From: an uncultured Bacteroides sp.
GTDB taxonomy: Bacteria; Bacteroidota; Bacteroidia; Bacteroidales; Bacteroidaceae
Direction: 5' to 3'
DNA: 64,000 nt
NCBI GenBank assembly: GCA_949289265.1
Contig: CASENE010000058.1
Coordinates: 1-64,000 of the forward strand
Positions 51,836-60,845 of the stretch are shown here, piece after piece. Position 1 is the first letter of the stretch, and each line of letters starts with the position of its first letter. The translations under genes and the position numbers were made by a program. A model generated the notes under the pieces. It was not told the DNA's origin and did not search any database. It was given only the letters and a program-made list of their open reading frames with translations.

Positions 51836-53173
51836 TTATACGATGCCTTGTGCCATCATGGCCTTGGCCACCTTCATGAAGCCGGCGATGTTGGCGCCCT
51901 TCACGTAGTTGACATAGCCGTCCGGCTCGGTGCCATACTTCACGCAGTTCTCGTGGATATTCTCCATGATGTAGTGCAGTTTGTTGTCCACCTCTTCGGC
52001 GCTCCAGCTGAGGCGTTCGGAGTTTTGCGTCATCTCCAGTCCGCTTACCGACACGCCGCCTGCGTTGGCAGCCTTGCCCGGGGCGTAGAGTATCTTGGCC
52101 TCCTGGAAGATGCGGATGGCTTCGGGCGTGGAAGGCATGTTGGCGCCTTCGCTCACGGCAATCACGCCGTTCTCCACCAGCTTCTTGGCGTCGTCGCCGT
52201 CAATCTCGTTCTGCGTGGCGCTGGGCAGGGCGATGTCGGCCTTCTCTCCCCAGGGGCGGGCGCCCTCGACGTATTTCACGCCGGGATACTGCTCGGCATA
52301 TTCGCGGATGCGTCCCCGGTAGAGGTTCTTCAGTTCCATGATGTAGTCCAGCTTTTCGCGGTCGATGCCGTCGGGGTCGTAGACGTAGCCGTCAGAATCG
52401 CTCATGGTGAGCACTTTGCCGCCCAGTTGCAGGACTTTTTCGGCCGTATATTGCGCCACATTGCCCGAACCGCTGATGAGGACTGTCTTGCCCTGGAGGT
52501 CCATTCCCTTGGTCTTCAGCATTTCCATCAGGAAGTAGACATTACCGTATCCGGTGGCTTCGGGGCGGATGAGCGAGCCTCCGAATTCTTGTCCCTTGCC
52601 TGTGAGTACGCCGCTGAACTCGCGCGTCAGTTTCTTGTACATGCCAAACATGTAGCCCACTTCGCGTCCGCCCACGCCGATGTCGCCGGCAGGTACGTCG
52701 ATGTCAGGCCCGATGTGGCGTCCCAGCTCCAGCATGAAGGCTTGGCAGAAACGCATCACTTCGGCGTTGCTCTTGCCGCGGGGCGAGAAGTCCGAGCCGC
52801 CCTTGCCGCCTCCCATGGGGAGGGTGGTAAGCGAGTTTTTGAACGTCTGCTCGAAAGCCAGGAACTTCAGGATGCCCAGGTTGACGGAAGCGTGGAAGCG
52901 GATGCCGCCCTTGTAGGGGCCGATGGCGTTGTTGTGCTGCACGCGGTAGCCCATGTTGGTCTGCACGTTTCCTTTGTCGTCCACCCACGTCACGCGGAAT
53001 TGGTACACGCGGTCGGGGATGCAAAGACGCTCGATGAGGTTTGCCTTGTCGAATTCAGGGTGCTTGTTGTACTCCTCTTCGATGGTCGTGAGCACCTCTT
53101 CCACGGCCTGGTGATACTCCGGTTCGCCGGGGAACCGTCTTTTCAAGTCTTCTAATACCTTTGCTGCATTCAT
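51836..53173 (-). CDS. gdhA: Glutamate dehydrogenase
   Basis: A 445-aa hexameric-type dehydrogenase joining ammonia and 2-oxoglutarate. The catalytic lysine motif PMGGGKGGSDF, the substrate segment YKGGIRFH and the dinucleotide loop SGSGNVAQYTAEK are clear. The length is typical of small-subunit NADP-type enzymes, though cofactor choice is not certain by eye. It has a consensus promoter. Confidence 0.96.
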   Translation of the reverse strand: MNAAKVLEDLKRRFPGEPEYHQAVEEVLTTIEEEYNKHPEFDKANLIERLCIPDRVYQFRVTWVDDKGNVQTNMGYRVQHNNAIGPYKGGIRFHASVNLGILKFLAFEQTFKNSLTTLPMGGGKGGSDFSPRGKSNAEVMRFCQAFMLELGRHIGPDIDVPAGDIGVGGREVGYMFGMYKKLTREFSGVLTGKGQEFGGSLIRPEATGYGNVYFLMEMLKTKGMDLQGKTVLISGSGNVAQYTAEKVLQLGGKVLTMSDSDGYVYDPDGIDREKLDYIMELKNLYRGRIREYAEQYPGVKYVEGARPWGEKADIALPSATQNEIDGDDAKKLVENGVIAVSEGANMPSTPEAIRIFQEAKILYAPGKAANAGGVSVSGLEMTQNSERLSWSAEEVDNKLHYIMENIHENCVKYGTEPDGYVNYVKGANIAGFMKVAKAMMAQGIV

Positions 53174-53237
53174 GCTTGTATTCTTTTATTGGTTATCTTT
53201 TCGCGTCGTTTTGTTATCGTTCTGCTGATAACGGTGG

Positions 53238-53268
53238 CAAAAGTACATATAATTTTTAAACCAACAAA
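53238..53268 (-). promoter_or_regulatory. Promoter of gdhA
   Basis: On the minus strand TTTG (53268-53265), a 19-nt spacer and TACTTTTG (53245-53238) match the consensus. The gdhA ATG is 65 nt downstream. Between 53269 and 53470 I see nothing else. Confidence 0.75.
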
Positions 53269-53470
53269 CAAATGATAAAGAAAAAGCGCGATAATGCTAC
53301 ATTTTTATTGTTCCTCCCGGCGAAAGGCGCGTTTCCGTCACCGTCTTTTTCTCCGGCGGGGTGTTTGTCCGGTCTCCGGACCGGGGCGGGAGGGCTCGCC
53401 GCGGGTGGGGCCGGCTGTCTCTTCCGCGGCATCGGTGGCGTCGCCGTAGAGGCTTGGTTGTCAGCGTTTA

Positions 53471-53558
53471 GTGGGACAGTACTTCCCGGTCGGTGGCGTT
53501 ATAATGCCAGCCGGCTGGCGCTTAAGTCCCCGCTCGCTGGGATTGGAACGCCAGGTCG
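53471..53558 (+). repeat. Family A tandem array, copy 5 (four 22-nt units)
   Basis: Units start at 53471, 53493, 53515 and 53537. The lead is TCAGCGTTTAGTGGG and the tail GAGGGCTTGG. It lies upstream of the gdhA promoter and beyond the terminator of the malic enzyme transcript, so it is probably not in either mRNA. Confidence 0.9.
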
Positions 53559-53585
53559 GAGGGCTTGGGAGGGGGCGTCGGGGCA

Positions 53586-53625
53586 AAAAGAAGCGCGGGC
53601 GACACGAACCACGTGCCGCCCGCGC
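53586..53625 (-). terminator. Terminator of the malic enzyme / small membrane protein operon
   Basis: GCGCGGGC (53593-53600) pairs with GCCCGCGC (53618-53625); on the minus strand it is followed by TTCTTTTTG. Confidence 0.88.
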
Positions 53626-53661
53626 GGGGAGAGAAGTTGCGTATGTCTCCGCTGCGGGGCG

Positions 53662-53835
53662 TCAGCCTCTCAGCGACTTGATGACCGGGATGAACACCAG
53701 CGCGCCCGACAGCAGCAGCATCAGGATGACGGGGCCGTCGATGCGCCGGGCGCCGGCCAGCACGAGGTAGCACAGCGCCCCCCAGAGGAGCGCTATGCAC
53801 ACGCACTGCGATTTGGAGAGCCGGCGCTTTTTCAT
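53662..53835 (-). CDS. Small two-helix membrane protein coupled to malic enzyme
   Basis: A 57-aa ORF: basic start [10 protein letters not shown], a hydrophobic helix (CVCIALLWGALCYLVLAG), a short loop with RRIDG, a second helix (PVILMLLLSGALVFIPVI) and KSLRG. Its ATG overlaps the TGA of the malic enzyme gene (ATGA), and a terminator follows. It looks like a real translated gene. Function unknown; the fold resembles small hairpin membrane proteins. Confidence 0.72.
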   Translation of the reverse strand: MKKRRLSKSQCVCIALLWGALCYLVLAGARRIDGPVILMLLLSGALVFIPVIKSLRG

Positions 53836-56117
53836 TGTTCGGCTTTCTTCTTAGCCACGATGGCGTCGATGGCGGCCACGGCCGTGATGTTCACGATGTC
53901 GCGCACGGAGCTCTCGAAGTCGGTGAAGTGGATGGGTTTGTTCAGTCCCATCTGTATCGGGCCTATCAGCTCGCCTTCGATGTGCATCCCCTGCAAGAGC
54001 TGGTAGCCGGCGTTGGCCGACGAGAGCGTGGGGAAGATGAGCGTGTTAACATCCTTGCCCTTGAGTCGGGTGAAGGGATACTTCTGGTCGCGCAGCTCGC
54101 GGTCGAGGGCGAAGTTCACCTGCATCTCGCCGTCGATGGCCAGGTCGGGATAGTTGGCCTGCATGTATTCCACGGCCTTGTGCACGTTGACGGGGCTGCC
54201 CACGGTGTCGGCGCCGAAGTTCGAGTAGCTCAGCATGGCGATGACGGGCGTCTGGTTGAAGAACCGGACGGTGTGAGCGGTCAGTTTGGCGATGTCTATC
54301 ATCGTTTCGGCGTCGGGATGGCGGTTGATAAGCGTGTCGGCCAGGAAGAAGATGCCCTTCTTGGAGTTGAGTATGTGCATCGTGGCGAAGGTCTTGTATT
54401 CGGGCTGTATGCCTATGACCTCCTTGGCCACCTTGATGGTGTTGCTGTACTTCGTGTAAAGGCCCGTGATGAAGGCGTCGGCGTCGCCCGTCTCCACCAT
54501 CATCATGCCGAAGTAGTTGCGCTCGAACATCTTGTCGTTGGCTTCCTCGTAGGTGGCTCCTTCGCGGGCACGCTTTTCGGCCAGGATGTGGGCGTAGCGT
54601 TCGCGGCGTTCCTGTTCGTCGGGGTGGCGCAGGTTCACCACCTCGATGCCTTCCAGGCTCAGGTTGAGCTTCTTGGCCATCTTGGCGATGAGCTCGTCGT
54701 TGCCCAGCAGGATGGGTTGGCAGATGCCTTCGGCCTTGGCTTCTACGGCGGCTTTCAGCATCTTGGGGTGCGTGCCTTCGGCAAAGACCACGCGCTGCGG
54801 GTTCTTGCGTGCCAGGTCGTAGAGTTGGGCGGTGAACTGGCTCTCGTAGCCCATCAGTTCCAGCAGGTGCTGGCGGTAGGCGTCCCAGTCCTCGATGGGG
54901 GTGCGGGCCACGCCGCTTTCGATGGCGGCACGGGCCACGGCGCACGACACCTCGGTGATAAGGCGCGGGTCGACGGGCTTCGGGATGAAGTAGTCGCGGC
55001 CGAAGGTGAGGTCGTTCACGTGGTAGGCGTTGTTCACCACGTCGGGCACGGGCTGCTTGGCCAGTCCTGCGATGGCGCGCACGGCGGCAATCTTCATCTC
55101 TTCGTTAATGGCCTTGGCGTGCGTGTCCAGCGCGCCGCGGAAGATGTAGGGGAAACCGATGACGTTGTTGATTTGGTTCGGATAGTCGGAGCGTCCCGTG
55201 GCCATCAGCACGTCCGGGCGTGCGGCCATGGCGTCTTCGTACGAGATTTCGGGCGTGGGGTTGGCCAGGGCGAAGACGATGGGGTTGGGCGCCATGCTGC
55301 GCACCATGTCCTGCGTCAGCACGTTGCCCTTGGACAGGCCCAGGAACACGTCGGCGCCCTGGATGGCTTCGGCCAGCGTGTGCAGGTCGCGGTCGGTGGC
55401 GAAGAAGCGTTTCTGTTCGTTCAGGCCTTCACGGTCTTTGCGGATGACGCCCTTGCTGTCCAGCATCACTACGTTCTCCAGGCGGGCGCCCAGCGAGATG
55501 TAGAGCTTGGTGCACGACACGGCGGAGGCGCCGGCGCCGTTCACCACGATTTTCACGTCTTCGATCTTCTTGCCGGCCACTTCGAGGGCATTGAGCAGTC
55601 CGGCGCTTGAGATGATGGCCGTGCCGTGCTGGTCGTCGTGCATCACGGGGATGTCCAGCTCTTCCTTCAGGCGGCGTTCGATTTCGAAGCACTCGGGGGC
55701 CTTGATGTCCTCCAGGTTGATGCCTCCGAAGGTGGGGGCGATGGCCTTCACGGCTTCCACGAACTTAGCGGGGTCTTTCTCGTCCACCTCGATGTCGAAC
55801 ACGTCGATGCCGGCGTATATCTTGAACAGCAGTCCCTTGCCTTCCATCACAGGCTTGCCGGCCAGCGCGCCTATGTCGCCCAGGCCCAATACGGCTGTGC
55901 CGTTGGAGATGACGGCCACGAGGTTGCCCTTGTCGGTGTACTTGTAAGCGTCGATGGGGTTCTTTTCAATCTCTAAGCAAGGTTCGGCCACGCCGGGCGA
56001 GTAGGCCAGCGAGAGGTCGGTCTGCGTGCTGTAGGGTTTGGTAGGTACTACTTCGATTTTGCCGGGCTTGCCCATGGAGTGGTATTGCAAGGCGGCTTCT
56101 TTGGTAATCTTTGCCAT
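53832..56117 (-). CDS. maeB: NADP-dependent malic enzyme with a phosphotransacetylase-like domain
   Basis: A 761-aa fusion. The N-terminal malic domain (about 1-180, [15 protein letters not shown]) and the NAD(P)-binding domain ([12 protein letters not shown]) form the oxidative decarboxylase of malate to pyruvate. The C-terminal 330 residues (from about 430, [16 protein letters not shown]) are a phosphate acetyltransferase-like domain, usually regulatory and not catalytic in this family. The gene is coupled to a small membrane protein gene at its 3' end. Confidence 0.95.
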   Translation of the reverse strand: MAKITKEAALQYHSMGKPGKIEVVPTKPYSTQTDLSLAYSPGVAEPCLEIEKNPIDAYKYTDKGNLVAVISNGTAVLGLGDIGALAGKPVMEGKGLLFKIYAGIDVFDIEVDEKDPAKFVEAVKAIAPTFGGINLEDIKAPECFEIERRLKEELDIPVMHDDQHGTAIISSAGLLNALEVAGKKIEDVKIVVNGAGASAVSCTKLYISLGARLENVVMLDSKGVIRKDREGLNEQKRFFATDRDLHTLAEAIQGADVFLGLSKGNVLTQDMVRSMAPNPIVFALANPTPEISYEDAMAARPDVLMATGRSDYPNQINNVIGFPYIFRGALDTHAKAINEEMKIAAVRAIAGLAKQPVPDVVNNAYHVNDLTFGRDYFIPKPVDPRLITEVSCAVARAAIESGVARTPIEDWDAYRQHLLELMGYESQFTAQLYDLARKNPQRVVFAEGTHPKMLKAAVEAKAEGICQPILLGNDELIAKMAKKLNLSLEGIEVVNLRHPDEQERRERYAHILAEKRAREGATYEEANDKMFERNYFGMMMVETGDADAFITGLYTKYSNTIKVAKEVIGIQPEYKTFATMHILNSKKGIFFLADTLINRHPDAETMIDIAKLTAHTVRFFNQTPVIAMLSYSNFGADTVGSPVNVHKAVEYMQANYPDLAIDGEMQVNFALDRELRDQKYPFTRLKGKDVNTLIFPTLSSANAGYQLLQGMHIEGELIGPIQMGLNKPIHFTDFESSVRDIVNITAVAAIDAIVAKKKAEQ

Positions 56118-56166
56118 AACAGTTGTATATTGAATTTAGATAGATGTCCTTTGCGTTTCGTGCCCG

Positions 56167-56174
56167 CAAAATTA
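56167..56174 (-). promoter_or_regulatory. -7 box of the malic enzyme operon
   Basis: CAAAATTA reads TAATTTTG on the minus strand, 50 nt upstream of the ATG. Confidence 0.5.
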
Positions 56175-56319
56175 GTGATAATCCTTGTGAAAATGTAAGG
56201 CGCAAGGCTGAAAAAACTTTAAGATGTCAGGCGGGGGAGGGGGATTTGTGATTTTTTAAAAGACGTGAAAGTGCCGGGAGCTTCGGGAAACGGCTCCTCG
56301 CCTTGCCTGCGCCTGCGCC

Positions 56320-56429
56320 GGACATAGTTAAGCACTACGTCGGACATAGTTGAGCACTATGTTGGACATAGATACGCACTATGTTGGACATAGATACGCA
56401 CTATGTCGGATCTTATAACGTATAATGTC
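56320..56429 (-). repeat. Family B tandem array, copy 2 (five 22-nt units)
   Basis: Units start at 56320, 56342, 56364, 56386 and 56408. The first four begin GGACATAG and end CTATGTC or CTACGTC, a dyad of up to seven base pairs per arm. The orientation is opposite to the copy at 10759. It lies between the malic enzyme promoter and the terminator of the next gene; no gene fits in 56118-56528. Confidence 0.9.
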
Positions 56430-56459
56430 GTGCTTGGGCAGATGCGGGGACAAAGACAA

Positions 56460-56496
56460 GGGAGGGCGTGCCTTTTCTTTTCGGCACGCCCTCCCG
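56460..56496 (-). terminator. Terminator of the O-acetylhomoserine sulfhydrylase gene
   Basis: GGGAGGGCGTGCC pairs with GGCACGCCCTCCC, 13 bp, with a moderately T-rich tail on the minus strand. Confidence 0.8.
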
Positions 56497-56528
56497 GCAT
56501 GTTTTCCCGTCGGCGCGGGGATGGGCGC

Positions 56529-57809
56529 TTATGCCTTCAGCGCCTGCTCGATGTCTGCGATGATGTCGTCGGCGTTCTCGATGCCCACGGAGAGGCGGAT
56601 GAGGTCGGGACGCACGCCGGCTTCCAGGAGTTGCTCGTCGGTGAGTTGGCGGTGGGTGTGGCTGGCGGGATGGAGCACGCAGGTGCGGGCGTCGGCCACG
56701 TGGGTGACGATGGCCACGAGCTTCAGATGGTCCATGAAGCGGATGGCTACGTCGCGCCCGCCTTTCAGTCCGAAGGAGATGACGCCGCACGAGCCATTCG
56801 GCATGTACTTCTGCGCCAGTTCGTGGTATTTATTGCCGGGCAGGCCGGAGTAGTTCACCCATGCCACCTTGTCGTTCGCCTGCAGGTATTCGGCCACGCG
56901 CTGGGCGTTCTGGCAATGCCGGGGCACGCGCAGGTGCAGCGTCTCCAGACCGAGGTTGAGCAGGAAGGAGTTGAAGGGGCTGGGGATGCTTCCCAGGTCG
57001 CGCATCAGCTGGGCGGTGGCTTTGGTGATGTAGGCCATCTTGCCGAAGGCCTTCGTGTAGGTCAGGCCGTGGTAGGACTCGTCGGGCGTGCAGAGGCCGG
57101 GGAACTTGTCGGCATGGGCGTCCCAGTCGAAGTTGCCGCTGTCCACGATGCAGCCGCCCACGCTCGTGGCGTGTCCGTCCATGTATTTCGTCGTGGAGTG
57201 TACCACGATGTCGGCGCCCCATTCGAAGGGGCGGCAGTTGATGGGCGTGGGGAAAGTGTTGTCCACGATGAGGGGCACGCCGTGCCGGTGGGCGATGTGG
57301 GCGAACTTCTCGATGTCCAGCACCTCGAGCGACGGGTTGGAGATGCTCTCGCCGAACAGCGCTTTGGTGTTGGGGCGGAAGGCCTTGCCTATCTCTTCTT
57401 CCGAATCGTCGGGATTGACGAAAGTGACGTCGATGCCCATCTTCCTCATCGTGACGTTGAACAGGTTGAACGTGCCTCCGTAGATGGCCGACGAGCAGAC
57501 GAAGTGGTCGCCTGCCTCGCAGATGTTGAACAGGGCATAATAGTTGGCGGCCTGTCCGCTCGAGGTCAGTATGGCGCCCACGCCCCCTTCGAGGGCGGCA
57601 ATCTTGGCGGCCACGGCGTCGTTGGTGGGGTTTTGCAGGCGGGTATAGAAATATCCGCTCTCTTCCAGGTCGAAGAGGCGGGCCATCTGTTCGCTGGAGT
57701 CGTATTTGAAAGTTGTACTCTGGTAGATGGGGAGCACGCGCGGCTCGCCCTTCTTGGGAGACCATCCGGCTTGCACGCACAGGGTCTCGGGTTTGAATTG
57801 TTTAGCCAT
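56529..57809 (-). CDS. O-acetylhomoserine sulfhydrylase
   Basis: A 426-aa PLP enzyme of the Cys/Met metabolism family that makes homocysteine from O-acetylhomoserine and sulfide. The PLP lysine is Lys208 in HSTTKYMDGH. LTSSGQAANYYALFNIC and YTRLQNPTNDAVAAKIAALEGG are family motifs. The open frame continues upstream to 58730, but the start at 57809 (MAKQFKPETLCVQAGW) matches the family and lies after the promoter. Confidence 0.94.
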   Translation of the reverse strand: MAKQFKPETLCVQAGWSPKKGEPRVLPIYQSTTFKYDSSEQMARLFDLEESGYFYTRLQNPTNDAVAAKIAALEGGVGAILTSSGQAANYYALFNICEAGDHFVCSSAIYGGTFNLFNVTMRKMGIDVTFVNPDDSEEEIGKAFRPNTKALFGESISNPSLEVLDIEKFAHIAHRHGVPLIVDNTFPTPINCRPFEWGADIVVHSTTKYMDGHATSVGGCIVDSGNFDWDAHADKFPGLCTPDESYHGLTYTKAFGKMAYITKATAQLMRDLGSIPSPFNSFLLNLGLETLHLRVPRHCQNAQRVAEYLQANDKVAWVNYSGLPGNKYHELAQKYMPNGSCGVISFGLKGGRDVAIRFMDHLKLVAIVTHVADARTCVLHPASHTHRQLTDEQLLEAGVRPDLIRLSVGIENADDIIADIEQALKA

Positions 57810-57860
57810 AATCGTTCTTGTTTTGTGGGTTGTTTGGCAAATAAAACACCTAATCGGTCG

Positions 57861-57888
57861 CAAAAATAAGGAAAATACCGTACTTTTG
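57861..57888. promoter_or_regulatory. Divergent -7 boxes: sulfhydrylase and amidase
   Basis: Minus strand: TATTTTTG read from 57868 to 57861. Plus strand: TACTTTTG at 57881-57888. They are 12 bp apart and face outward; each start codon is 36-52 nt away. Confidence 0.6.
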
Positions 57889-57923
57889 TCCGGCGAAAGC
57901 TCTTTTTTAGCAATAATATAGAT

Positions 57924-58931
57924 ATGATACGACTCCTTTTCATCCTTTTCCTCCTGGCGGTGCCCGCCTTGGCGTCTGCGCAAAAGGCTACGGACAAGCC
58001 CCGGCGGGGCGAAGGCATATCCGCTTTCCTGGAACGCAACGGCCGTCCGGGACGTGTCCACTACCGCGAGTTCCTCAAGCTGAACAAGAAGCGCCTGAAG
58101 GGCAAGAAAGAGTTGCTGTATGGCGTGAGCTACGTCCTTCCGCCCTTGCAGGGGAAGGGCGGGGAGGAGCCGCGGAAGAAGAAAGGCAAAACCCGCACCG
58201 TGCGCGAGCCGCTCTTCGGGCGCAAGCTGGACGAAGTGCAGGTGACGGGCAACCGGCTGGCGGGCGCCTGTTTCTACGTGGTGAGCGGGCACGGGGGGCC
58301 TGACCCCGGCGCCATCGGCCGTGTGGGCCGCCACGAGTTGCACGAAGACGAATATGCCTACGACGTGGCCCTGCGTCTGGCGCGTAACCTGATGCAGGAG
58401 GGGGCCGAGGTGCGCATCATCATCCAGGACAAGAAAGACGGTATCCGCGACGACCGCTACCTGGGCAACTCCAAACGCGAGACGTGCATGGGCGACCCCA
58501 TTCCCCTGGGGCAGGTGGCCCGTCTCAAGCAGCGGTGCGACAAGATAAACGCCCTCTATGCCAAAGACCGCCGGAAGTACAAGTATTGTCGCTCCGTCTT
58601 CCTCCACGTGGACAGCCGGGCCAAGCGGGCGCAGGTGGATGTCTTTTTCTATCATGCCGACGGCAGCAAGTACGGACGCCGGCTGGCGCGGAATGTGCGC
58701 GACGTCTTCGAGCAGAAATACCATCGCCACCAGCCGGGCCGGGGCTTCGAGGGTTCGGTCAGCGCGCGCAACCTCTACGTGTTGAATAACTCCACGCCCG
58801 TGGCCCTTTTCGTGGAGTTGGGAAACCTGCAGAACACCTTCGACCAGCGGCGCTTCGTCATTGCCGACAATCGGCAGGCGCTGGCCAACTGGCTGCTGGA
58901 GGGATTGGTCAAGGACTACCGGGCCAATTAA
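57924..58931 (+). CDS. N-acetylmuramoyl-L-alanine amidase (Amidase_3), exported
   Basis: A 335-aa cell-wall hydrolase. The signal peptide is MIRLLFILFLLAVPALASAQ. A basic linker with a LysM-like fragment (LNKKRLKGKKELLYGVSYVLP) precedes the catalytic domain. The first zinc His is in VSGHGGPDPGA (the usual DxGHGG, with the first Asp replaced by Val-Ser), the Glu lies in LHEDEYAYDVALRLA, a later His in VFLHVDSR, and the C-terminal Glu in LFVELGNLQN. It cuts the amide bond between muramic acid and the stem peptide. Confidence 0.9.
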   Translation: MIRLLFILFLLAVPALASAQKATDKPRRGEGISAFLERNGRPGRVHYREFLKLNKKRLKGKKELLYGVSYVLPPLQGKGGEEPRKKKGKTRTVREPLFGRKLDEVQVTGNRLAGACFYVVSGHGGPDPGAIGRVGRHELHEDEYAYDVALRLARNLMQEGAEVRIIIQDKKDGIRDDRYLGNSKRETCMGDPIPLGQVARLKQRCDKINALYAKDRRKYKYCRSVFLHVDSRAKRAQVDVFFYHADGSKYGRRLARNVRDVFEQKYHRHQPGRGFEGSVSARNLYVLNNSTPVALFVELGNLQNTFDQRRFVIADNRQALANWLLEGLVKDYRAN

Positions 58932-59001
58932 CCAGAGTGGTACGAAAGCCCCCTTCGCTCTTAATTCTTTAATTCTTCATTCTTAATTTTTCATTTAAAT
59001 T

Positions 59002-59277
59002 ATGCTTAGACTGAATGTTTTCATCCGGGTGGCCGCCGACAAGCGTGCCGCCGCCCTGCAGGCTGCCAAAGAACTGGTGGCTGCTTCCCTGAGTGACCAA
59101 GGCTGCATAGCCTACGACGTGTTCGAGAGCGCCACGCGCCCCGACGTGCTGATGATTTGCGAGACCTGGGCCGATCAGCCTTCGCTCGACGCACACCAAC
59201 GCACAGCTCACTTCACCACGCTGGTGCCCCGCATCGAGAACCTGGGCGAAATGAAGTTGGAGCAGTTCGAGTTCTGA
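59002..59277 (+). CDS. Antibiotic biosynthesis monooxygenase-like (ABM) protein
   Basis: A 91-aa protein with the ABM ferredoxin-like fold. Motifs are LNVFIRVAADKRAAAL, DQGCIAYDVFES and ICETWADQPSLDAHQRTAHFT. Small ABM proteins act as quinol monooxygenases or are of unknown role. It starts after a short AT-rich spacer and is 10 nt before the LytTR gene, so they probably form an operon. Confidence 0.88.
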   Translation: MLRLNVFIRVAADKRAAALQAAKELVAASLSDQGCIAYDVFESATRPDVLMICETWADQPSLDAHQRTAHFTTLVPRIENLGEMKLEQFEF

Positions 59278-59287
59278 AGCCTGCGCG

Positions 59288-60160
59288 ATGGGACGACGCA
59301 CTCTGAAAGACCTTTGGCTGGCTCCCTATCCCGTCGGCATTGCTTCGTGGAAGGCGGTGGTCGTGCCTGCGGCCATCATCTTCCTCGTGCTCTATCTGCT
59401 GGAACCCTTCGGCATCGCGCGGATAGAGAGCGGGAAGTTGTGGGCAACGTTGGGTTCGGCGGGCATCTCGGCGGGTGTGTCGGCCGTTTTTGCGTGGGTA
59501 TTGCCGCGGGCGTTTCCCCATTGGTATGCCGAGCAGGGATGGACGTTGGGCAAGGAGGTGCTGAACACGCTGGCTCTGCTGCTGGCGATAGCCGTGTGCG
59601 TCTGGCTCTATGTGGCGTGGCTTATTGGGGTGATGCCCTCCGTCGGATTGTTCTTCACAGCCTTGCTTTGGGTGTTGATATTGGGGGCTTTCCCCACGGT
59701 GCTCTTCGCGATGTGGAATCGTAACATTCAGTTGGCCAGAAACCTGCGCGAGGCCATGGAGTTGAATCTTCGCTTATATAAGAAACCGGAAACGGGGGAA
59801 ACGCCTTCCGCCACGCTTGTCTTTTCGGGCGGTACGCGGGAAACGTTAGAGATAGATGCCCGTTCTTTCCTCTACGCCGAGTCCGAGGGCAATTACGTCC
59901 GCCTGCATTACCTCTCCCCCAAGGACCATCGCCCGACCTCCAAACTCCTGCGCCTCACGATGAAACAGGCCGAGGAGGCGGTATCTTCTGTCTTCTATAT
60001 CGTCCGTTGCCACCGCGCTTTCCTGGTCAATCTTCATCAAGTGACCAAAGTGGATGGCAATTCGCAAGGCTATCGCCTCCGGCTGGAGGGATGTGCGGAG
60101 GAGGTGCCGGTGTCGCGGGGGTATGCCAAGGAGATAAAGGCGAGACTGAATGTGCGTTAA
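59288..60160 (+). CDS. Membrane-bound LytTR-type transcription regulator
   Basis: A 290-aa regulator. Four hydrophobic helices lie between about 22 and 142. The C-terminal LytTR DNA-binding domain (about 185-285) shows FLYAESEGNYVRLHY and the RCHRAFLVNLHQVTKVDGNSQGY core. It has no receiver domain, so it may sense a membrane signal directly. Its TAA overlaps the convergent stop of the DUF3791 gene in a TTAA. Confidence 0.9.
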   Translation: MGRRTLKDLWLAPYPVGIASWKAVVVPAAIIFLVLYLLEPFGIARIESGKLWATLGSAGISAGVSAVFAWVLPRAFPHWYAEQGWTLGKEVLNTLALLLAIAVCVWLYVAWLIGVMPSVGLFFTALLWVLILGAFPTVLFAMWNRNIQLARNLREAMELNLRLYKKPETGETPSATLVFSGGTRETLEIDARSFLYAESEGNYVRLHYLSPKDHRPTSKLLRLTMKQAEEAVSSVFYIVRCHRAFLVNLHQVTKVDGNSQGYRLRLEGCAEEVPVSRGYAKEIKARLNVR

Positions 60161-60378
60161 GCAATCTTGCCGTACTTTATTTCATGGCGCAACAATTCGT
60201 AATTATATTTGGCACTTTGATAGTACAAGCCCGTTTCCAAGTCCATGATTTTCTCATAGAGTTGTGAGTTGTACACCAGCTGCAAGGCTTGGGGAACGGA
60301 TAGCTTGTATTCTTCAATGGCCATCAAGGCAAGTTGTTCCACCAATGAATCAATTAAAAATTGTGTCTCGTCGCTCAT
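60157..60378 (-). CDS. DUF3791 protein, second copy
   Basis: A 73-aa helical protein: LIDSLVEQLALMAIEEYKLSVPQALQLVYNSQLYEKI is typical of DUF3791. It starts in an ATGA overlap with the DUF3990 gene and ends in a four-base overlap with the LytTR gene. It may be an antidote or partner of DUF3990 (inference). Confidence 0.82.
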   Translation of the reverse strand: MSDETQFLIDSLVEQLALMAIEEYKLSVPQALQLVYNSQLYEKIMDLETGLYYQSAKYNYELLRHEIKYGKIA

Positions 60379-60845
60379 AGCTTTTGTAGTTTAGAGATGG
60401 ATAATTCCGTACCGAAGAGATATTGACGGTTCAACTTCCGGTAAGTCAATTCTTCCACCAGCGTGTCCAAGGTTATCATGTGCCGCATATAGCGTTCTAA
60501 TTGAAATGCCACTCCATCATCCGCTATTGGCCCGACAACAATGTCATAGCCTTGTTCTGCCATTCCTTTTCGGTTAGCCAAGATGAACAAGGCCCATTCT
60601 TTGCTCGGCTCATTAAAGATTTTCACTTTCAGGGAGGGGTCATTGAGCAGTCGTTCATCAAAAGCGTATGCTGTTATGCAAGGAGAACCTTCACCCGCAA
60701 TGCGTGTCCGACGGATAGCCATCTGGCGGGCTTGTTCTTCGATATCTGTCAGATAGAAACCTTTTCCAAAGTCTTTGTAGGGATTGCATCGGTCAAGGCA
60801 AACGGTTTCAATCTTTACATTCGAACCGTGGTATAACATTATCAT
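60375..60845 (-). CDS. DUF3990 protein, ADP-ribosyltransferase-like
   Basis: A 156-aa protein beginning MIMLYHGSNVKIETV. YHGS, DFGKGFYLTDIEEQARQMA and the following YAFDE are reminiscent of ADP-ribosyltransferase folds, in line with DUF3990. I choose 60845 because its ATG overlaps the stop of the upstream DUF3791 gene; an alternative ATG is at 60839. The C-terminus repeats a QYLFGTE motif. Likely a toxin-like or NAD-dependent modifier (inference). Confidence 0.8.
   Translation of the reverse strand: MIMLYHGSNVKIETVCLDRCNPYKDFGKGFYLTDIEEQARQMAIRRTRIAGEGSPCITAYAFDERLLNDPSLKVKIFNEPSKEWALFILANRKGMAEQGYDIVVGPIADDGVAFQLERYMRHMITLDTLVEELTYRKLNRQYLFGTELSISKLQKL

Noticed and set aside
57810..57860. 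Possible SAM riboswitch before the sulfhydrylase gene
   Set aside because: The distance from the -7 box to the ATG is only about 50 nt, too short for any SAM riboswitch, and no stem is visible.
57810..58730. Upstream extension of the O-acetylhomoserine sulfhydrylase frame
   Set aside because: It is antisense to the amidase gene and lies upstream of the promoter. The family N-terminus begins at 57809.
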